Origin: Staphylococcus sp. M0911
Lineage (GTDB): Bacteria > Bacillota > Bacilli > Staphylococcales > Staphylococcaceae
NCBI RefSeq assembly: GCF_003491325.1
Contig: NZ_CP022881.1
Span: 992,001 to 1,056,000, forward strand
Reading direction: 5' to 3'
Length of the DNA stretch: 64,000 nucleotides
Part shown: positions 18,119-26,834 of the stretch, in pieces
How positions within the stretch are numbered: the first letter of the stretch is position 1
Layout of the letters: the number at the start of each line of letters is the position of its first letter
Notes under the pieces: generated by a model
What the model saw: the letters and a program-made list of their open reading frames with translations, nothing else
Told to the model about the DNA's origin: nothing
Database searches by the model: none
Position numbers and translations under genes: made by a program

Positions 18119-18620
18119 AATTATGATCAACTGGATATAAGTAACGTTCAAAGTAGCTTGAATGTTGGCCACTATATCCAAAGAATTGATTTAATGCTGC
18201 TTTAGAAAAATGATCTTGGAATAAATCAGATGACTTAAAGTCTTCATATGCACTACGATTAGCAAAACCAAAATACAATTTATAAGTATTGCCTTCTAAA
18301 GGTCGTAATAATCGATAACTTTTGAATCCACCGAAAGTGTCAAAAGGTGCACCTAAATGAAGCAATTGTTTTTCTAATTGATTTTTATGATCTTCTGATG
18401 AAGGAATAAACAGTGCACAGTAAAAATGATCTTCATTAAATTCACCCACACTGTATAACACTTCATAAGCACTTGGATGTTTTAGTACAGATTTTCCTTC
18501 AGTTTCTTCTAATATAACTGAAGTATCTGATGCTGAATATTGGTATAAATTATGATCTGGATTATTAAGTTGAATTTGATTTAAAAATCCATAAGTCCCA
18601 TAAGATGTATATAAATTCAT
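18117..18620 (-). CDS. traP: TRAP (target of RNAIII-activating protein), antibiotic biosynthesis monooxygenase fold
   Basis: A 167-residue protein that recalls S. aureus TRAP along its length: YTSYGTYGFLNQI at the N-terminus, FGGFKSYRLLRP in the middle and SGQHSSYFERYLYP at the C-terminus. It has two ferredoxin-like halves of the ABM/haem-degrading type. TRAP was proposed to act in quorum sensing through RNAIII, but later work disputed that and linked it to DNA protection and haem-related chemistry. Its place directly beside hemEHY fits the latter. It is clearly diverged from the S. aureus protein, which helps exclude that species. Confidence 0.93.
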   Translation of the reverse strand: MNLYTSYGTYGFLNQIQLNNPDHNLYQYSASDTSVILEETEGKSVLKHPSAYEVLYSVGEFNEDHFYCALFIPSSEDHKNQLEKQLLHLGAPFDTFGGFKSYRLLRPLEGNTYKLYFGFANRSAYEDFKSSDLFQDHFSKAALNQFFGYSGQHSSYFERYLYPVDHN

Positions 18621-18954
18621 GACAGTTACCTCCCTCGTTTTTATTAATTATACGATTATCAATTTTTATTTTCTACCTTAAAAGTCTGATTTTTAAAATA
18701 AATCTATAAGAATGTATTGATTTATTACAAATTAAACTGAAATTAAATGGAATTATATTATATCCATGATATAAAATGACGAGTTATTATATTGAATTTC
18801 AATATCTAAATAAAAAATTATGACAATTTGTAAGTAGTTCATATTTCCAAATAATTTTACTATGTCTTTTTTATGACATTTAAGCACATTAAAATACGAA
18901 CGAACATACAATATGATATTATAGATAAGAATGATTTTAATTTAGGGGGACTAT
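18621..18954. other. Intergenic region between divergent traP and hemE
   Basis: 334 bp of very AT-rich DNA with no credible gene. It must hold both promoters. A dyad ATGTC-N8-GACAT (18862-18879) lies about 75 bp before hemE and could be an operator. GAGGTAACTGTC at 18619-18630 read on the minus strand gives the traP ribosome binding site. Confidence 0.5.
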
Positions 18955-19992
18955 ATGGTGCATACCAAGAATGATACGATTTTAAAAATGATAAAAGGTG
19001 AAAAGACATCCCATACACCGGTCTGGTTTATGCGTCAGGCAGGGAGGTCACAGCCAGAATACCGTAAATTAAAAGAGAAATATTCATTATTCGATATTAC
19101 GCATCAACCTGAATTATGTGCATATGTCACACACTTACCAGTTGATAATTACAACACAGATGCTGCGATTTTATATAAAGATATTATGACACCGTTAAAA
19201 CCTATTGGTGTAGATGTTGAGATTAAATCTGGAATCGGACCAGTGATACAAAATCCAATAAAATCAGTACAAGATGTTGAAAAACTTTCTCAAATTGATC
19301 CAAAACGAGATGTACCATATGTTTTAGATACGATAAAAATTTTAACTGAAGAAAAATTAAATGTACCGTTAATTGGATTTACTGGTGCTCCATTCACTTT
19401 AGCTTCATATATGATAGAAGGCGGACCATCTAAAAATTACAATTTAACTAAAGCAATGATGTATCGAGATGAAGCTACTTGGTTTGCTTTAATGGATCAT
19501 TTGGTTGCTATTTCCATAGATTACGTTAATGCACAAATAGAAGCAGGTGCCGAGTTGATTCAAATCTTCGACTCATGGGTAGGCGCTTTAAATGTTCAAG
19601 ATTATAGAAAATATATTAAGCCAGGTATGGATAAACTAGTAAATGGTATTAAGCGTCAACATCACGTTCCAGTCATATTATTTGGTGTTGGTGCGAGTCA
19701 TTTAATTAACGAATGGAATGATTTACCAATTGATGTGCTAGGTTTAGATTGGAGAACATCTATTCAGCAAGCTCAACAAATGGGCGTAAACAAAACATTA
19801 CAAGGTAATTTAGACCCTTCATTATTATTAGCGCCATGGGAAGTAATTGAAGAGAGATTAAAAGACATTTTAGACCAAGGTATGTCTAGAGGTAAACACA
19901 TCTTTAACCTTGGGCATGGTGTTTTCCCAGAAGTTCAACCAGAAACACTTCGCAAAGTAAGTCAATTTGTACATGATTATACTCAACAGTAG
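18955..19992 (+). CDS. hemE: Uroporphyrinogen decarboxylase
   Basis: Decarboxylates the four acetate side chains of uroporphyrinogen III to give coproporphyrinogen III. The 345-residue protein has the N-terminal signature [17 protein letters not shown] (Arg pair and binding loop), [16 protein letters not shown], and [11 protein letters not shown] with the active-site Asp region. GGGGGA precedes the ATG. It is the first gene of hemE-hemH-hemY, the last steps of the Gram-positive coproporphyrin-dependent haem route. The spacing to hemH is 61 bp. Confidence 0.97.
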   Translation: MVHTKNDTILKMIKGEKTSHTPVWFMRQAGRSQPEYRKLKEKYSLFDITHQPELCAYVTHLPVDNYNTDAAILYKDIMTPLKPIGVDVEIKSGIGPVIQNPIKSVQDVEKLSQIDPKRDVPYVLDTIKILTEEKLNVPLIGFTGAPFTLASYMIEGGPSKNYNLTKAMMYRDEATWFALMDHLVAISIDYVNAQIEAGAELIQIFDSWVGALNVQDYRKYIKPGMDKLVNGIKRQHHVPVILFGVGASHLINEWNDLPIDVLGLDWRTSIQQAQQMGVNKTLQGNLDPSLLLAPWEVIEERLKDILDQGMSRGKHIFNLGHGVFPEVQPETLRKVSQFVHDYTQQ

Positions 19993-20053
19993 TTCTATTA
20001 ATTCAATTTGAATAACGTAAGTAATATGATTAGATTAAAGGGTGGTTTTATAA

Positions 20054-20977
20054 ATGAGTAAAACAATAGGATTATTAGTAATGGCTTATGGCACACCTTA
20101 CAAAGAAAGTGACATTGAACCTTATTATACTGATATCAGACACGGTAAAAAACCAACAGATGAAGAACTACAAGATTTAAAAAACCGCTATGAATTTATA
20201 GGTGGCTTATCACCATTAGCAGGTACAACAGACAGACAGGCAGAAGCATTAAGAGATGCCTTAAATAGCGCATATGATGATGTTGAATTTAAGTTATATT
20301 TAGGTTTAAAACATATTTCTCCATATATAGAAGAAGCAGTTGAGTCTATGAATAACGATGGTATAACTGAAGCAGTAACTGTAGTTTTAGCACCACATTA
20401 TTCAAGCTTTTCAGTGGGCTCTTATGATGAACGTGCCGATCAAGAAGCTGAAAAATATGGTATTCAATTACATCATGTTAAACATTATTATCACCAACCG
20501 AAATTCTTAGAATTTTGGACTAATCAAATTGATGATACTTTAAAACAGATTCCATCTGAAGAACATGACGATACTGTATTAGTTGTATCAGCACACAGTC
20601 TACCTAAAGGATTAATTGAAAGAAACAATGATCCATATCCTAAAGAGCTACATGACACAGCAGAACAATTAAAAGTTAAATCAAATATTATCCATGTTGC
20701 TGAAGGTTGGCAATCAGAAGGTAATACTGGTACACCTTGGTTAGGGCCTGATGTACAAGATTTAACTAGAGATTTATATGAAGCCCATGGTTATAAAAAC
20801 TTTATCTATACACCAGTTGGATTTGTATGCGAACATTTAGAAGTTTTATATGATAATGACTATGAATGTAAAGTTGTTTGTGACGACATCGGTGCAAATT
20901 ATTATCGTCCAGAAATGCCTAATACACATCCATTATTTATCGGAGCAATTGTAGACGAAATTAAATCAGTATTTTAA
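20054..20977 (+). CDS. hemH: Coproporphyrin III ferrochelatase
   Basis: Inserts Fe2+ into coproporphyrin III (also called CpfC). The 307-residue protein has LLVMAYGTPYKESDIEPYYT at the N-terminus, VVSAHSLPKGL with the metal-binding His, GWQSEGNTGTPWLGPDV and the C-terminal VGFVCEHLEVLYDND with the Glu of the metal site. There is no [2Fe-2S] extension. It sits between hemE and hemY with 61 and 15 bp gaps, a normal operon. Confidence 0.97.
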   Translation: MSKTIGLLVMAYGTPYKESDIEPYYTDIRHGKKPTDEELQDLKNRYEFIGGLSPLAGTTDRQAEALRDALNSAYDDVEFKLYLGLKHISPYIEEAVESMNNDGITEAVTVVLAPHYSSFSVGSYDERADQEAEKYGIQLHHVKHYYHQPKFLEFWTNQIDDTLKQIPSEEHDDTVLVVSAHSLPKGLIERNNDPYPKELHDTAEQLKVKSNIIHVAEGWQSEGNTGTPWLGPDVQDLTRDLYEAHGYKNFIYTPVGFVCEHLEVLYDNDYECKVVCDDIGANYYRPEMPNTHPLFIGAIVDEIKSVF

Positions 20978-20992
20978 TAGAAGGAAGCGTGA

Positions 20993-22396
20993 ATGATTTT
21001 GAGTAAGAATGTAGCAATCATCGGTGCAGGTATAACCGGCTTAACAAGTGCTTACTATATGAAAAAACAAAATCCTCATTTAAATGTAACCATTTATGAG
21101 GCAACCAATCGACCAGGTGGAAAAATCCAAACATATCGTAAAGATGGCTATACGATTGAATTAGGCCCAGAGTCTTATTTAGGTAGAAAAACGATTATGA
21201 CTGATATAGCTAATGAAATTGGATTAGGTAATGATTTAATTACCAATACGACAGGTCAATCATACATTTATGCTAAAAATAAATTATATCCGATACCTGG
21301 TGGTTCTATTATGGGAATACCAACGGATATTAAACCTTTTATCAAAACTAAATTAATTTCACCATTAGGTAAACTTAGAGCTGGATTAGATTTATTTAAA
21401 AAGCCTATCGAAATAGAAGATGACATTTCAGTAGGTGATTTCTTTAGACAGCGTTTAGGTGATGAAGTACTTGAAAATTTAATTGAACCACTGATGGGTG
21501 GTATCTATGGTACAAATATAGATGACTTAAGTTTAATGAGTACATTTCCTAACTTTAAAGAAAAAGAAGAAGCCTTTGGTAGCTTAATTAAAGGTATGAA
21601 AGATGAAAAAGAACAACGTATTAAACAACGTCAATTATATCCAGGTGCGCCGAAAGGACAATTTAAACAGTTCAAGCATGGTTTAAGCTCATTTATCGAA
21701 GCACTTGAAAAAGCTGTTAAAAATCAAGGTGTAGACATTCAATATAACACCAAAGTTGAAGATATTATTGTATCTCAAAGAGACTATCAAGTGGTTGTTG
21801 ATGGTAAAAATGAAGTTTATGACGGTGTATTAGTCACTACACCTCAACAAGTGTTTATGCAATGGTTCAATCATGATCCAGCATTTGATTATTTCAATAC
21901 GATGGATTCAACAACAGTTGCAACAGTTGTCCTAGCATTTGATGAAAAAGATATTGAAAATACTTATGATGGTACTGGTTTTGTTATTGCTAGAACAAGT
22001 AATACAGATATTACGGCATGTACATGGACATCTAAAAAATGGCCATTTACAACACCAGAAGGCAAAGTTTTAATAAGAGCTTATGTTGGTAAACCAGGTG
22101 ATACTGTTGTGGATGATCACACAGATGAAGAAATTGTTTCTATAGTACGTCGTGATTTAAAACAAATGATGACATTTAAAGGTGATCCTGAATTCACAAT
22201 AGTCAATCGATTACCGAAAAGTATGCCTCAATACCATGTAGGCCACATTAAACAAATTAGAAAAATTCAAGAACATATTAAACGAACTTATCCGCGATTA
22301 AAAATTACAGGGGCACCATTTGAAGCGGTTGGCCTACCTGATTGTATCCAACAAGGTCATAATGCGGTTGATGAAATGCTAGAGGAATTACGTTAA
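20993..22396 (+). CDS. hemY: Coproporphyrinogen III oxidase (FAD-dependent, CgoX)
   Basis: Oxidises coproporphyrinogen III to coproporphyrin III before iron insertion. The 467-residue flavoprotein has a dinucleotide-binding N-terminus (NVAIIGAGITGLTSAYYM, with the GxGxxG fold), the second flavin motif EATNRPGGKIQTYRKDGY and IELGPESYLG, and C-terminal ITGAPFEAVGLPDCIQQG. GAAGGAAGCG lies just before the ATG; a TTG two codons on is also possible. It was historically annotated as protoporphyrinogen oxidase. A terminator closes the operon at 22416-22458. Confidence 0.95.
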   Translation: MILSKNVAIIGAGITGLTSAYYMKKQNPHLNVTIYEATNRPGGKIQTYRKDGYTIELGPESYLGRKTIMTDIANEIGLGNDLITNTTGQSYIYAKNKLYPIPGGSIMGIPTDIKPFIKTKLISPLGKLRAGLDLFKKPIEIEDDISVGDFFRQRLGDEVLENLIEPLMGGIYGTNIDDLSLMSTFPNFKEKEEAFGSLIKGMKDEKEQRIKQRQLYPGAPKGQFKQFKHGLSSFIEALEKAVKNQGVDIQYNTKVEDIIVSQRDYQVVVDGKNEVYDGVLVTTPQQVFMQWFNHDPAFDYFNTMDSTTVATVVLAFDEKDIENTYDGTGFVIARTSNTDITACTWTSKKWPFTTPEGKVLIRAYVGKPGDTVVDDHTDEEIVSIVRRDLKQMMTFKGDPEFTIVNRLPKSMPQYHVGHIKQIRKIQEHIKRTYPRLKITGAPFEAVGLPDCIQQGHNAVDEMLEELR

Positions 22397-22415
22397 TACG
22401 TTTTATAATTTAATT

Positions 22416-22458
22416 AAAGCACTTTAAAAGGATAATAATGTCTTTTTAAAGTGCTTTT
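22416..22458 (+). terminator. Terminator of the hemEHY operon
   Basis: AAAGCACTTTAAAA pairs with TTTTTAAAGTGCTTT. Confidence 0.88.
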
Positions 22459-22528
22459 GATATAGAATAAAGATAAATACGTTCATGATAAAGACTGCTA
22501 CTTAATCTAGAAGTGAGGTTGATAAAAA

Positions 22529-23083
22529 ATGACAGATGTCATCATTGTTCATTCAAGTGTAGGAAATGCACATAATCATTGGTATGAATGGTTAGGTCAC
22601 AATTTAACGTTAGAAGGATATAAAGTCTCTCTTTTTAATTTAGAAGCTAATACTCCTGCTAAAATTGATATGTGGGTTAAGCAAATGCAACAACAATTAA
22701 ATGTAAGAAAGAAAGATACATATTTTGTAACACATGGATTTGGAACGATAGCGACTTTGAAATTTATAGATACATTAGAACAAAATGTTGAAGGGCTATT
22801 CAGTATTGCTGGTTTTAAAGATGATGCAGTAGACATAGATGAAAATATTGATTTACATGGAGTAACGATTAATTATGAACGAGTTAAAAGTAAAGTAGAT
22901 CATTTTTATGGTTTGAGTTCTAAAAATGATACACATGTTTCATATAAAGAAACGAAACGACTCATGGATACCTTAGATGGACGTATGCGAGTTGTTGAAG
23001 ATGGTGGCCATTTTATGGAAGAGGATGGTTTTACTACATTCACATCACTACAAAATCGTATGCAAGGATTTATGACGCAATAG
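22529..23083 (+). CDS. RBBP9/YdeN-like alpha/beta-hydrolase fold protein lacking the usual nucleophile
   Basis: A 184-residue protein of the RBBP9/YdeN serine hydrolase type, by length and by the pattern VIIVHSSVGNAHNHWYEWL, then YFVTHGFGTIATLKFI and C-terminal VVEDGGHFMEEDGF with the catalytic-type His. The expected nucleophile elbow is HSLGT or HSLGC; here it is HGFGT, so the Ser is replaced by Gly or Phe depending on alignment. It could be a non-catalytic binding protein. GAGGT precedes the ATG. It stands alone between the haem operon and the tRNA cluster. Confidence 0.8.
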   Translation: MTDVIIVHSSVGNAHNHWYEWLGHNLTLEGYKVSLFNLEANTPAKIDMWVKQMQQQLNVRKKDTYFVTHGFGTIATLKFIDTLEQNVEGLFSIAGFKDDAVDIDENIDLHGVTINYERVKSKVDHFYGLSSKNDTHVSYKETKRLMDTLDGRMRVVEDGGHFMEEDGFTTFTSLQNRMQGFMTQ

Positions 23084-23523
23084 GGTAGGGAAATTAATAA
23101 TATAATTTAAAAAATGCGCCGTACTTATTTAGAATAGATAAGTATGGCGTTAGTCATTTGATATTGTGATCCATTTAGTAGCAGTAAGGGACAAAAAACA
23201 GAAAACATGAATAATAGAAGATGATTATTTTATAGAAAAGGTATCAATTTTGGATGAAAGTTAATATAATAGAAGGCCATTTAGACACTTTTGTTATAAA
23301 ATGAAATCAAGTAGTAATTTTTACACATTTTAATTTGGAATTAATATTGACTAATAGTAACAAACTTAATATACTAATAAAGTGTTAAGCGAGAGCGTAT
23401 TAAAGCGACTTGAACGTATCGATTGTTTTATTAATTCAAACAATGTAAATTTAGTTTAAATAAAGTGTTGACTTTATTAAGCTAATGATGGTACAATAAT
23501 CAAGTAGTCAAAAATAATATTAT
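23084..23523. other. Intergenic region before the tRNA cluster
   Basis: 440 bp without a credible protein gene. It holds a hairpin (23116-23150, GCCGTACTTAT with ATAAGTATGGC) just past the hydrolase gene, with no T run, and the tRNA operon promoter at 23468-23497. Nothing else is recognised. Confidence 0.55.
23468..23497 (+). promoter_or_regulatory. Promoter of the tRNA operon
   Basis: TTGACT (23468-23473) and TACAAT (23492-23497) with an 18-bp spacer, 27 bp before the first tRNA. Confidence 0.75.
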
Positions 23524-23597
<74 letters not shown>

Positions 23598-23612
23598 TAC
23601 ATAGTTTTAATA

Positions 23613-23688
23613 GGTCTCGTAGTGTAGCGGTTAACACGCCTGCCTGTCACGCAGGAGATCGCGGGTTCGATTCCCGTCGAGACCGCCA
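23613..23688 (+). tRNA. tRNA-Asp (GTC)
   Basis: Acceptor GGTCTCG with CGAGACC, anticodon loop CTGTCAC giving GTC, discriminator G and encoded CCA. Confidence 0.95.
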
Positions 23689-23701
23689 TTATTAATATTA
23701 T

Positions 23702-23774
23702 GGTTCAGTAGCTCAGTTGGTAGAGCAATGGATTGAAGCTCCATGTGTCGGCAGTTCGACTCTGTCCTGAACCA
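23702..23774 (+). tRNA. tRNA-Phe (GAA)
   Basis: Acceptor GGTTCAG with CTGAACC, anticodon loop TTGAAGC giving GAA, TTCGACT in the T loop. CCA is not encoded. Confidence 0.95.
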
Positions 23775-23786
23775 TTCGTCATTTTT

Positions 23787-23863
23787 GGCGGTTGTGGCGA
23801 AGTGGTTAACGCATCGGATTGTGGTTCCGACATTCGAGGGTTCGATTCCCTTCAACCGCCCCA
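23787..23863 (+). tRNA. tRNA-His (GTG)
   Basis: An extra 5' G pairs with the discriminator C, as in histidine tRNAs; GCGGTTG pairs with CAACCGC. The anticodon loop TTGTGGT gives GTG. CCA is encoded. Confidence 0.95.
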
Positions 23864-23884
23864 TAATCGTATTACATTTCACAT

Positions 23885-23958
23885 GCGGGTGTAGTTTAAT
23901 GGCAAAACCTCAGCCTTCCAAGCTGATGTTGTGGGTTCGATTCCCATCACCCGCTCCA
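23885..23958 (+). tRNA. tRNA-Gly (TCC)
   Basis: Acceptor GCGGGTG with CACCCGC, anticodon loop CTTCCAA giving TCC, discriminator T and encoded CCA. Confidence 0.95.
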
Positions 23959-23965
23959 TTATTAT

Positions 23966-24040
23966 TCCACAGTAGCTCAGTGGTAGAGCTATCGGCTGTT
24001 AACCGATCGGTCGTAGGTTCGAGTCCTACCTGTGGAGCCA
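23966..24040 (+). tRNA. tRNA-Asn (GTT)
   Basis: Acceptor TCCACAG with CTGTGGA, anticodon loop CTGTTAA giving GTT, encoded CCA. Confidence 0.95.
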
Positions 24041-24041
24041 T

Positions 24042-24113
24042 GGCTCCTTGGTCAAGCGGTTAAGACACCGCCCTTTCACGGCGGTAACACGGGTTCGAGT
24101 CCCGTAGGAGTCA
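24042..24113 (+). tRNA. tRNA-Glu (TTC)
   Basis: Acceptor GGCTCCT with AGGAGTC (one G-T pair), anticodon loop CTTTCAC giving TTC. It starts one base after the Asn CCA. CCA is not encoded. Confidence 0.95.
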
Positions 24114-24117
24114 TACA

Positions 24118-24149
24118 AACAGAAGTGAAATATCGCTTCTGTTTTTTTA
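24118..24149 (+). terminator. Terminator after the first seven tRNAs
   Basis: ACAGAAGTG pairs with CGCTTCTGT, followed by seven T. The last tRNA (Ser) lies beyond it and depends on read-through or its own promoter. Confidence 0.75.
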
Positions 24150-24165
24150 TTTATCATATTATGAA

Positions 24166-24254
24166 GGAGAGTTGTCCGAGTTGGCCGAAGGAGCACGCCT
24201 GGAAAGTGTGTAGGCGCCACAAGCGTCTCGAGGGTTCGAATCCCTCACTCTCCG
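24166..24254 (+). tRNA. tRNA-Ser (GGA)
   Basis: 89-nt class II tRNA with a long variable arm. Acceptor GGAGAGT pairs with ACTCTCC, anticodon loop CTGGAAA gives GGA. In S. aureus the nuSa-beta island lies next to the equivalent serine tRNA region. Confidence 0.95.
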
Positions 24255-24261
24255 TAAAAGT

Positions 24262-24298
24262 GCCTAGAATGGTTTTAATCCATTCTAGGCTTATTTTT
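24262..24298 (+). terminator. Terminator after tRNA-Ser
   Basis: GCCTAGAATGG pairs with CCATTCTAGGC, followed by TTATTTTT. Confidence 0.9.
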
Positions 24299-24458
24299 GT
24301 TTTCTTTTAAATTAGGGATTAATTTGAGGATAAAAGAATTTAAATGAAAGTCTCAATTCTAATAAAAGTGAGTAAAGTTGCCGAATCAAAAATTGAAGAC
24401 CATAAAGAAAGACAACCACACAACGTTAAAAAAGAAATAAAAACATTAGAATTATATA

Positions 24459-24486
24459 TTGAGAAATAAAATAAAAATGTTATAAT
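24459..24486 (+). promoter_or_regulatory. Promoter of the candidate sRNA
   Basis: TTGAGA (24459-24464), 16-bp spacer ending in TG(T), and a perfect TATAAT (24481-24486). Confidence 0.7.
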
Positions 24487-24492
24487 ATACAT

Positions 24493-24623
24493 AAGTCAAC
24501 GACAGTGCGTGGACTATTAAAACGAAATACATTGAACACAGTAGCCAGCCAACTATGAGGCTAGGCGATAATTGAATATCATAGTATTTTGCAGGATTGA
24601 GTTTTATACTTATCCTGCTTTTT
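24493..24623 (+). ncRNA. Candidate small RNA, about 130 nt
   Basis: A strong promoter ends at 24486 and a terminator (GCAGGAT with ATCCTGC plus five T, 24591-24623) lies about 130 nt downstream. The space between has no ribosome binding site and no coding frame worth naming. Internal pairing is seen: CTATGA (24553-24558) with TCATAG (24578-24583), and AGCC/GGCT combinations. I do not recognise it as a named staphylococcal RNA. Confidence 0.55.
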
Positions 24624-24679
24624 AAATTTAAAATGATACATCATGAGAATTTTTACAATTAAACAAAAAATTATATTAT

Positions 24680-24717
24680 AGAGATTGAAGTATTACTACT
24701 TCAATCTCTATTTTTTA
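24680..24717. terminator. Hairpin terminator in the tRNA-menE interval
   Basis: TAGAGATTGAAG pairs perfectly with CTTCAATCTCTA, followed by six T. It is only 57 bp past the sRNA terminator, so it may serve as a second stop. Confidence 0.75.
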
Positions 24718-25023
24718 TGGATAAAATCAAATGAAAGTTATAAGAATAAGTCAATATGATTATGAGACACTGTTTAACAATATAATATGTGCTAGTAATC
24801 ACCAGATTTGGGATTATAAAAATAGAAGGGGTTAAGGTTATCAGAAATTTTACAATTGATTTTGAAAACATTGCAATGATTTTATGGCTATTAATAATTC
24901 CAAACGTTTTAGTTGAAAGCATATCTAAGTATCTTAAAAACGATAATATTTATAATATATAATTTTCTTCATTCAAACTTTATACATATATAACATATCA
25001 AACATATCAAACATATAAGAAAA

Positions 25024-25058
25024 ACCCTAAAGCGATACGATAAGGTATGCTTTAGGGC
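25024..25058 (-). terminator. Terminator of the warnericin-like peptide gene
   Basis: On the minus strand CCCTAAAGCATACC pairs with GTATCGCTTTAGGG and is followed by five T. It lies 45 bp beyond the stop codon. Confidence 0.85.
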
Positions 25059-25102
25059 CATAGGATTATGGAACTTGAGTTCCAGGATGATCATGATACA
25101 GA

Positions 25103-25171
25103 TTATTTGTTACCAAATAAACCTTTGAAGAAATCTACTGCTTTTTTGATAAGATCTGTGATAAATTGCAT
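25103..25171 (-). CDS. Warnericin RK-like phenol-soluble modulin (22-residue cytolytic/antimicrobial peptide)
   Basis: The minus strand encodes 22 residues, beginning MQFITDLIKKAVDF and ending FKGLFGNK. AGGAGGTG lies 7 bp before the ATG and a strong terminator follows the stop, so the gene is complete. It is an amphipathic alpha helix with net positive charge and no signal peptide, like delta-haemolysin and the alpha-type PSMs, which leave via the Pmt ABC exporter as formyl-peptides. As I recall it, the sequence is that of warnericin RK, the anti-Legionella peptide of S. warneri; an alignment would settle this. It lies upstream of and divergent from menE. No convincing AgrA site was found. 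It is too short for routine gene finders. Confidence 0.88.
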   Translation of the reverse strand: MQFITDLIKKAVDFFKGLFGNK

Positions 25172-25421
25172 TGTGATTCACCTCCTATAATTTGTATCTT
25201 TAATATAAATCTTTTTTAATCTTTTTTGGTGTTTTTTTCTTATTTTATATACGTTTTTCCCAAGATGTAGTTTTTATCATTTAAAAGGACATTCTTGAAT
25301 GCGAAGGTGTAGATATACATTTGTTTCTACATACTTTATTAGAAATTTAAGATTTGAACACTGATAGATGCTATTAAAATCGTTATAATTAAATATGTAA
25401 TCATAAATGGAGGAATGACTC

Positions 25422-26834
25422 GTGGACTTTTGGTTAAAGGAACAATCTATCAAGAATAAAAACAAAATAGCTGTGACTGATGGACAACGCTCGCTTACAT
25501 TCAAAGCTTTATATGATGAAGCGCATGTACTTTCACAACATTTAATACAATTAGCTCAGTCAAGAATTGGTTTACATATTAACAATCGAATTGAATCATT
25601 GATATTAATACATGCATGTTGGCTTGCTAATATTGAAATTGCGATGATTAATACTCGATTAACGACTAATGAAATGATTGCTCAAATGAATTCAATCGAT
25701 GTTAATACAATTATCACAATGACATCTTTAGAATTAGAAGGTTTTAATATATACAATATTGAGGAAATTCAGCTTTTAAATCAAATAGAAGATCAAATGA
25801 ATATTTTTAAATTAGAAAATATCGCATCAATCATGTTTACGTCGGGTACGACAGGTCCACAAAAGGCTGTGCCTCAAACGTTTAAGAATCATCTAGCAAG
25901 TGCAGAAGGATGTAAAAGGAGCTTAGGTTATAGTCAACAATCTAAATGGTTATCTGTACTCCCGATTTATCATATATCTGGTTTGAGTGTGATATTACGT
26001 AGTGTGATGGAAGGATTTACTGTCAGACTATTAGAGAAATATAATACAGAAGATATGCTTGATATAATTAAAAATGAAGATATTACTCATGTGTCTCTTG
26101 TACCACAAACATTAAAATGGTTAATGGATGCCGGTTTAGAAAAGCCTTATCAATTAGAAAAGATACTGTTAGGTGGCGCAAAGCTTTCTTCTAATTTAAT
26201 TCAACAAGCTTTAAAGTATCGCTTGCCTATTTATAATTCGTTTGGAATGACTGAAACATGTTCACAATTTTTAACTGCGACACCAGATATGTTGGCTCAA
26301 CGATATGATACAGTTGGAAAACCGAGTGATAATGTCAAAGTTAAAATTAAAGATGCTGATCAAAATGGTCACGGTGAATTACTTATAAAAGGGGAAAATG
26401 TAATGAATGGTTATTTATATCCTTCTAATTTAACAGATACCTTTGAAGATGGCTTTTTTAAAACAGGTGATATTGCTGAAATTGACGATGATGGCTTCGT
26501 TATGATTTATGATCGTCGTAAAGACTTAATCATTAGTGGTGGAGAAAATATCTATCCATATCAAATTGAATCTGTAGCTAAATATTTTCCTGAAATTGAA
26601 GACGCCGTATGTATCGGTCAAAATGACGACACATGGGGTCAAGTACCGGTACTATATTATATCGCCCAAGACTATGTTGATAAAAATGATTTACAGCAAC
26701 ATTTCTCCACACATTTAGCTAAATATAAAATACCTAAAGCCTTTTATGAAGTAAATGAATTACCATATACATCAACAGGTAAACTACAAAGAAATAAAGT
26801 GATGTCAAAGGAATCAAAAAATGAAGATAAATGA
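25422..26834 (+). CDS. menE: O-succinylbenzoate-CoA ligase
   Basis: Activates o-succinylbenzoate with ATP and CoA in menaquinone synthesis. The 470-residue ANL-family enzyme has the P-loop motif [17 protein letters not shown], the A5-type SFGMTET, the hinge/A8 [17 protein letters not shown] and the A10 lysine in STGKLQRNK. The start is GTG, 9 bp after GGAGG; the nearby ATG is out of frame. It overlaps menC by 14 bp, forming an operon that supplies two of the menaquinone steps. Confidence 0.95.
   Translation: MDFWLKEQSIKNKNKIAVTDGQRSLTFKALYDEAHVLSQHLIQLAQSRIGLHINNRIESLILIHACWLANIEIAMINTRLTTNEMIAQMNSIDVNTIITMTSLELEGFNIYNIEEIQLLNQIEDQMNIFKLENIASIMFTSGTTGPQKAVPQTFKNHLASAEGCKRSLGYSQQSKWLSVLPIYHISGLSVILRSVMEGFTVRLLEKYNTEDMLDIIKNEDITHVSLVPQTLKWLMDAGLEKPYQLEKILLGGAKLSSNLIQQALKYRLPIYNSFGMTETCSQFLTATPDMLAQRYDTVGKPSDNVKVKIKDADQNGHGELLIKGENVMNGYLYPSNLTDTFEDGFFKTGDIAEIDDDGFVMIYDRRKDLIISGGENIYPYQIESVAKYFPEIEDAVCIGQNDDTWGQVPVLYYIAQDYVDKNDLQQHFSTHLAKYKIPKAFYEVNELPYTSTGKLQRNKVMSKESKNEDK

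Larger units (their letters stand above)
24299..25102. other. Short variable interval between the tRNA cluster and the warnericin-like gene
   Basis: About 800 bp of AT-rich DNA. It contains a weak 41-codon frame (24344-24469, MKVSILIKVSKVAESK start, poor ribosome binding site), a candidate sRNA (24493-24623), a strong hairpin terminator (24680-24717), and a possible gene remnant on the plus strand ending at about 24962 (in-frame text IAMILWLLIIPNVLVESISK, no good start). It also has short direct repeats CATATCAAA near 24995-25012. At this place S. aureus is believed to carry the nuSa-beta island. No integrase or transposase is present here. Confidence 0.5.

Noticed and set aside
23631..24310. 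Open frames of 83-106 codons across the tRNA cluster on both strands
   Set aside because: They run through tRNA genes; their translations consist of tRNA sequence (repeated GSNPS-type text) and have no ribosome binding sites.
24344..24469. 41-codon plus-strand frame after tRNA-Ser
   Set aside because: The possible ribosome binding site is about 14 bp away and the 3' end overlaps the sRNA promoter; no family recognised. Kept only as a mention in the interval note.
24701..24922. 73-codon minus-strand frame, hydrophobic
   Set aside because: No ribosome binding site; hydrophobicity is expected from AT-rich random sequence; it overlaps a terminator.
24962..25024. Attachment site or transposon end near the CATATCAAA repeats
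   Set aside because: Short, imperfect AT-rich repeats with no integrase or transposase in the region.
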